From: Clostridia bacterium
GTDB taxonomy: Bacteria; Bacillota; Clostridia; Christensenellales; DTU072
Length of the DNA stretch: 9,539 bases
Assembly: GCA_028699795.1 (NCBI GenBank)
Contig: JAQVTZ010000068.1
Span: 1-9,539, forward strand
Direction of reading: 5' to 3'
The stretch's first letter is position 1, and every line of letters begins with the position of its first letter. A program made the position numbers and the translations under genes. Shown in pieces: positions 6,971 to 9,539 of this stretch. Below the pieces are notes generated by a model that saw only the letters and a program-made list of their open reading frames with translations, searched no databases and had not been told where the DNA came from.

Positions 6971-7625
6971 CGTGTTGACTCTGTTTCCCGAAATATACAG
7001 GGCGCTGGACGAAAGCATTATCGGCAAGGCTTTGCAAAAGGGAATTTTCGAGGTCGAACTATTCAATATCAGAGATTACTCGAAAGACAAGCACAAAAAA
7101 TGCGACGATTATCCTTTTGGTGGCGGCGCGGGTATGGTCATGACGCCGCAACCGTTGCACGATTGTATTCAGGCGGCAGATCCCAACCACAACGCCCTAA
7201 GGGTCTATTTAAGCCCCAAAGGCGAAAAGCTGAACCAAAATAGGGTTACCGAATTAGCAAAACTGGATCATATCGTTTTGGTAAATGGCAGTTATGAAGG
7301 CATAGACGAAAGAATCCTAAAGCTTGATATCGACAAAGAACTTTCTATTGGCGATTATGTGCTTACATCGGGGGACTTTGCTTCACTTGTTGTTATAAAC
7401 GCAGTATCTAGATATATCCCAGGCGTATTGGGCAGTGAGAGCTCGACGGAAGAAGAAAGTTTTGCCGACGGCAAAACGCTGGAGTATCCTCACTATACCC
7501 GCCCCCAAGAGTTTATGGGGGTTTCGGTGCCTGAAGTGCTAATATCGGGTAATCATAAGAAGATATTCGAGTGGCGCAAAGAACAAAGCAAAAAGATTAC
7601 CGAAGAACGCAGAGGAAAAGAATAA
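6960..7625 (+). CDS. trmD: tRNA (guanine-37-N1)-methyltransferase TrmD, short form
   Basis: TrmD methylates G37 of tRNA with S-adenosylmethionine, preventing +1 frameshifting; it is a knotted SPOUT-family dimer. The 221-residue product has the full family order: VLTLFPEIY, RDYSKDKHKKCDDYPFGGG, YLSPKGEKLNQ, NGSYEGIDERI (residues 109-119), SIGDYVLTSGD, AVSRYIPGVLG (Arg151, matching E. coli Arg154), HYTRP and SGNHKKIFEWR. It is oddly varied at key sites. By my alignment from memory, E. coli CGRYEG is NGSYEG here, SGGE is TSGD, and Asp169 is Glu166. The protein stops just after the EWR helix (TEERRGKE), about 20-30 residues short of typical TrmD. ATG 6960 has AAGGTGG at 6947-6953 as ribosome-binding site and overlaps rimM by 11 nt. 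Identity is firm; full activity is presumed. Confidence 0.95.
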   Translation: MKISVLTLFPEIYRALDESIIGKALQKGIFEVELFNIRDYSKDKHKKCDDYPFGGGAGMVMTPQPLHDCIQAADPNHNALRVYLSPKGEKLNQNRVTELAKLDHIVLVNGSYEGIDERILKLDIDKELSIGDYVLTSGDFASLVVINAVSRYIPGVLGSESSTEEESFADGKTLEYPHYTRPQEFMGVSVPEVLISGNHKKIFEWRKEQSKKITEERRGKE

Positions 7626-8485
7626 TGTTTATACACTGGTTTCCGGGTCACATGACCAAGGCGATACGAATGATGAAACAAGAGGTGGCCGTAGTGGACA
7701 GCATTATTTATGTGCTGGACGCGAGAGCGCCTCTGTCGTGTATCAATGAAGCGTTCGAAGAGGTGATTGCCAACAAACCCCGTATCTATGTGCTTAATAA
7801 GTGTGACCTTGCCGACTCCGACGAGCTTGCCCAATGGGTAAAGTACTTCAAAAAATTGGCGCCGTGTATTGCGGCCGATAGCCTGACGAGAGCGGACACG
7901 CGCGAGTTGTTGGCATCTTTAACAGAACTTAACGCGCCCTTAATCCAAAAATACAAGGCAAAAGGCGTGGCGCGCACAATAAGAGCTATGGTCATCGGTG
8001 TCCCCAATTCCGGCAAATCAACCCTTATAAACAGTCTGACAAAAGGCAAAAAAACGATAACAGGCAACCGTCCGGGGGTGACACGCGGCAAACAATGGGT
8101 AAGTATCGGCAAGCATATCGATTTATTGGACAGTCCCGGTGTGCTGTTTCCTGATTTCAAGGATCAGCAGAAAGCGGTTCGCCTTGCGATAATCGGAAGT
8201 ATCAAAGATGATATTTTGGATATTACCGAACTCGGATTGGAAGCCGTTAAATTTTTAATGCAGAATTATCCCCAACGCTTGCAAGAGCGGTATTGTGCGC
8301 AGTTTAGCGAAGAGACTCCCGCCATCGATGTAATGAATACGGTTGCGGCAAAGCGCGGTTTTTTGCAAAAAGACGGGGACACGGATTACGAAAAAACGGG
8401 AAGAGCAATAATTACCGATATAAGGAAAGGGTATTTGGGAAAACTTGTGTTGGAAAAGGTGTCGGATGGATCATTTATTTTATGA
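7625..8485 (+). CDS. rbgA: Ribosome biogenesis GTPase RbgA (YlqF)
   Basis: RbgA is a circularly permuted GTPase needed for late assembly of the 50S subunit in Bacillota. The 286-residue product begins with the hallmark MFIHWFPGHMTKA and shows the permuted motif order: VLDARAPLS and G4 NKCD (residues 58-61) come before G1 GVPNSGKST (125-133), then the G2 region NRPGVTRG and G3 DSPG (169-172, in LLDSPGVLFP). A C-terminal RNA-binding helical domain follows (LGLEAVKFLMQNYP, YEKTGRAIITDIRKGYLG). ATG 7625 overlaps the trmD stop (TAATG) and has AGAGGA at 7611-7616, 8 nt upstream. In B. subtilis rplS lies between trmD and this gene; here they are directly fused. The last 20 nt overlap rnhB. Confidence 0.97.
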   Translation: MFIHWFPGHMTKAIRMMKQEVAVVDSIIYVLDARAPLSCINEAFEEVIANKPRIYVLNKCDLADSDELAQWVKYFKKLAPCIAADSLTRADTRELLASLTELNAPLIQKYKAKGVARTIRAMVIGVPNSGKSTLINSLTKGKKTITGNRPGVTRGKQWVSIGKHIDLLDSPGVLFPDFKDQQKAVRLAIIGSIKDDILDITELGLEAVKFLMQNYPQRLQERYCAQFSEETPAIDVMNTVAAKRGFLQKDGDTDYEKTGRAIITDIRKGYLGKLVLEKVSDGSFIL

Positions 8486-9071
8486 AAAAGATTACTTTGC
8501 TTTAGGGCAATATCTCATTTGCGGTGTAGATGAAGTTGGCAGGGGGCCTCTTGCGGGGCCTGTCATGGCAGGCGCGGTTATTCCCGATTTTCGCAAAATA
8601 ATAGACGGTATCAACGACAGCAAGTTGCTTACGGATAAATTTCGGCGCAAACTTTATCCCGAAATATGCGAAAATGCCGTAAGTTATAAAACTGCTTTGA
8701 TCGAGCCCGATAAGATAGATGAGATCAATATTCTTAACGCAACCAAATTGGCAATGAAAAAAGCGATTGCGGCGTTGTCTCCCAAGCCCGAAGTGCTTTT
8801 TGTGGACGCGCTTAAGTTGGAACTCGGTATCCCCGAGCAAGCGATCGTTCACGGAGATGCGCTTAGCTACACAATCGGGATGGCGTCCATCCTTGCCAAG
8901 GTCGAAAGAGATGACATCATGATAAAGTATGCCGAAATATATCCAGAATATGGTTTTGAAAACAATAAAGGGTACGGGACAAAACATCATATAGAGATGT
9001 TAAAAAAATACGGACCATGTCCCATACATCGTAAAACTTTCATAAGAAAAATTATGGATGGACGCTTATAA
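8466..9071 (+). CDS. rnhB: Ribonuclease HII
   Basis: RNase HII cleaves the RNA strand of RNA-DNA hybrids and excises single ribonucleotides misincorporated into DNA. The 201-residue protein contains all four metal-binding acidic residues: Asp22 and Glu23 in GVDEVGRGPLAGPV, Asp114 in FVDALKL, and Asp131 in HGDALSYTIGMASILAKVERD (read as two parts, HGDALSY and ASILAKV). The conserved C-terminal GYGTKHHIEMLKKYGPCPIHR is also present, in the span of about residues 160-190. ATG 8466 is preferred: AAGGTG at 8456-8461 lies just upstream and the N-terminus then matches the family. The start lies inside the end of rbgA with a 20-nt overlap, suggesting translational coupling. The stop overlaps the yraN start (TAATG). 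Confidence 0.96.
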   Translation: MDHLFYEKDYFALGQYLICGVDEVGRGPLAGPVMAGAVIPDFRKIIDGINDSKLLTDKFRRKLYPEICENAVSYKTALIEPDKIDEINILNATKLAMKKAIAALSPKPEVLFVDALKLELGIPEQAIVHGDALSYTIGMASILAKVERDDIMIKYAEIYPEYGFENNKGYGTKHHIEMLKKYGPCPIHRKTFIRKIMDGRL

Positions 9072-9430
9072 TGCCGCAATCTGCAGCCGACGGTATTCTC
9101 GCAGAGGTTTTGGCGGGCAACTATCTGGAAGAAAAGGGGTACAAAATTGTTGGTCGCAATGTCGCTTATCCCAAAATAGGGGAGTTGGATCTTGTGTGTG
9201 AAGACGGAAAGACGCTTGTTTTTGTGGAAGTCAAATACCGCAAAGATAACGAATATGGGTCACCTTTAGAAAGCATAACGGTACCCAAAATGCGAAAACT
9301 TATAAAGGCAGCCAATAGATATCTTACCGAAACGAACTCATGTGACAGGTTGGTACGATTTGATGTGGTTTGCGTGATGAACGATAATATCGAGCATTAT
9401 ATCAATGCGTTTTATGGAGACTTTATTTAA
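9071..9430 (+). CDS. yraN: YraN/UPF0102-family endonuclease-like protein
   Basis: YraN proteins have a restriction-endonuclease-like fold with conserved acidic residues; their biological role is not firmly established, and a link to Holliday-junction or other DNA processing is only predicted. The 119-residue product has the family pattern throughout: AE at residues 11-12, GYKIVGRN, IGELDLV (Glu38, Asp40), FVEVKYR (Glu53, Lys55), then YGSPLESI and KMRKLIKAANRYL. All residues of the presumed D-ExK-type site are present. ATG 9071 overlaps the rnhB stop by one base; GGATGGA at 9056-9062 is a weak ribosome-binding site, so coupling to rnhB translation is likely. The gene follows rnhB in many Clostridia. 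Heptanucleotide repeats begin at the base after its stop codon. Confidence 0.93.
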   Translation: MPQSAADGILAEVLAGNYLEEKGYKIVGRNVAYPKIGELDLVCEDGKTLVFVEVKYRKDNEYGSPLESITVPKMRKLIKAANRYLTETNSCDRLVRFDVVCVMNDNIEHYINAFYGDFI

Positions 9431-9539
9431 ATTACAAATAAGTATGAAATCAAATTACAAATTACAATGTACAAATTACAAATTACAATGTACAAATTAC
9501 AAATAAGGTAGATATAGAGTTGAGAGTTGAGAGTTAAGA
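9431..9539 (+). repeat. Heptanucleotide repeat element, long copy (copy B), cut by window end
   Basis: Immediately after the yraN TAA comes ATTACAA (9431-9437), then a 16-nt stretch, then a clean run of seven heptads from 9454 to 9502. The run has a 21-nt higher-order period: two ATTACAA followed by one TGTACAA, twice (9454-9474 and 9475-9495), plus a last ATTACAA (9496-9502). After ATAAGG and 8 bases a second block begins: GAGTTGA (9517-9523), GAGTTGA (9524-9530), GAGTTAA (9531-9537), continuing off the window. The first block ends in the same 29-nt core as copy A (9480-9508 versus 3986-4014, two mismatches). No gene or intrinsic terminator is visible in this stretch. Confidence 0.85.

Noticed and set aside
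3986..9539. The ylxM-yraN block as a mobile unit bounded by direct repeats
   Set aside because: The genes are conserved housekeeping genes in ancestral order, there is no transposase or integrase, and composition does not change across the boundaries.
9431..9539. CRISPR array
   Set aside because: The units are 7 nt and contiguous, with no 20-40 nt repeats separated by unique spacers, and no cas gene is present.

Overview
The window is a stretch of bacterial chromosome in which every gene lies on the + strand. The order is smc (5' end cut off), ftsY, ylxM, ffh, rpsP, khpA, rimM, trmD, rbgA, rnhB, yraN. It closely follows the rnc-smc-ftsY-ylxM-ffh-rpsP-ylqC-rimM-trmD-(rplS)-ylqF-rnhB locus of Bacillota. 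With the moderately AT-rich composition, the presence of ylxM and rbgA and a short FtsY lacking an acidic domain, this points to an uncultured Clostridia-like Bacillota. The lower-rank assignment is open.

Layout. 1-2985 is the coiled-coil, hinge and C-terminal ATPase half of SMC. ftsY (3045-3941) follows after a short leader with a hairpin. The 242-nt gap 3942-4183 holds a short heptanucleotide repeat element (3986-4046) and then a near-perfect sigma-A promoter (4123-4152). That promoter should drive ylxM and ffh, which overlap by one base, and then rpsP and khpA. A Rho-independent terminator (6418-6445) ends this unit. A TATAAT box lies only 8 nt before the start codon of rimM, so the second unit (rimM, trmD, rbgA, rnhB, yraN, all overlapping or nearly so) may begin on a leaderless mRNA. 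Directly after the yraN stop codon lies a larger copy of the heptanucleotide element (9431-9539), running off the window.

Function. The genes join chromosome organisation (SMC), co-translational membrane targeting (Ffh, its receptor FtsY and the accessory factor YlxM) and ribosome or tRNA maturation (S16, KhpA, RimM, TrmD, RbgA). RNase HII and a YraN-family protein follow. All proteins look intact and functional; no pseudogene, prophage, insertion sequence or CRISPR array is visible.

What departs from the expected: a two-block heptad repeat family present twice in the same orientation downstream of + strand genes; absence of rplS (L19) from its usual place between trmD and rbgA; a terminator plus probable leaderless start splitting the rpsP-rimM-trmD group; and a short TrmD with changes at several normally conserved active-site positions, including Glu where the E. 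coli enzyme has Asp169. I see no novel multi-gene system. The repeat element is the least explained part of the sequence.
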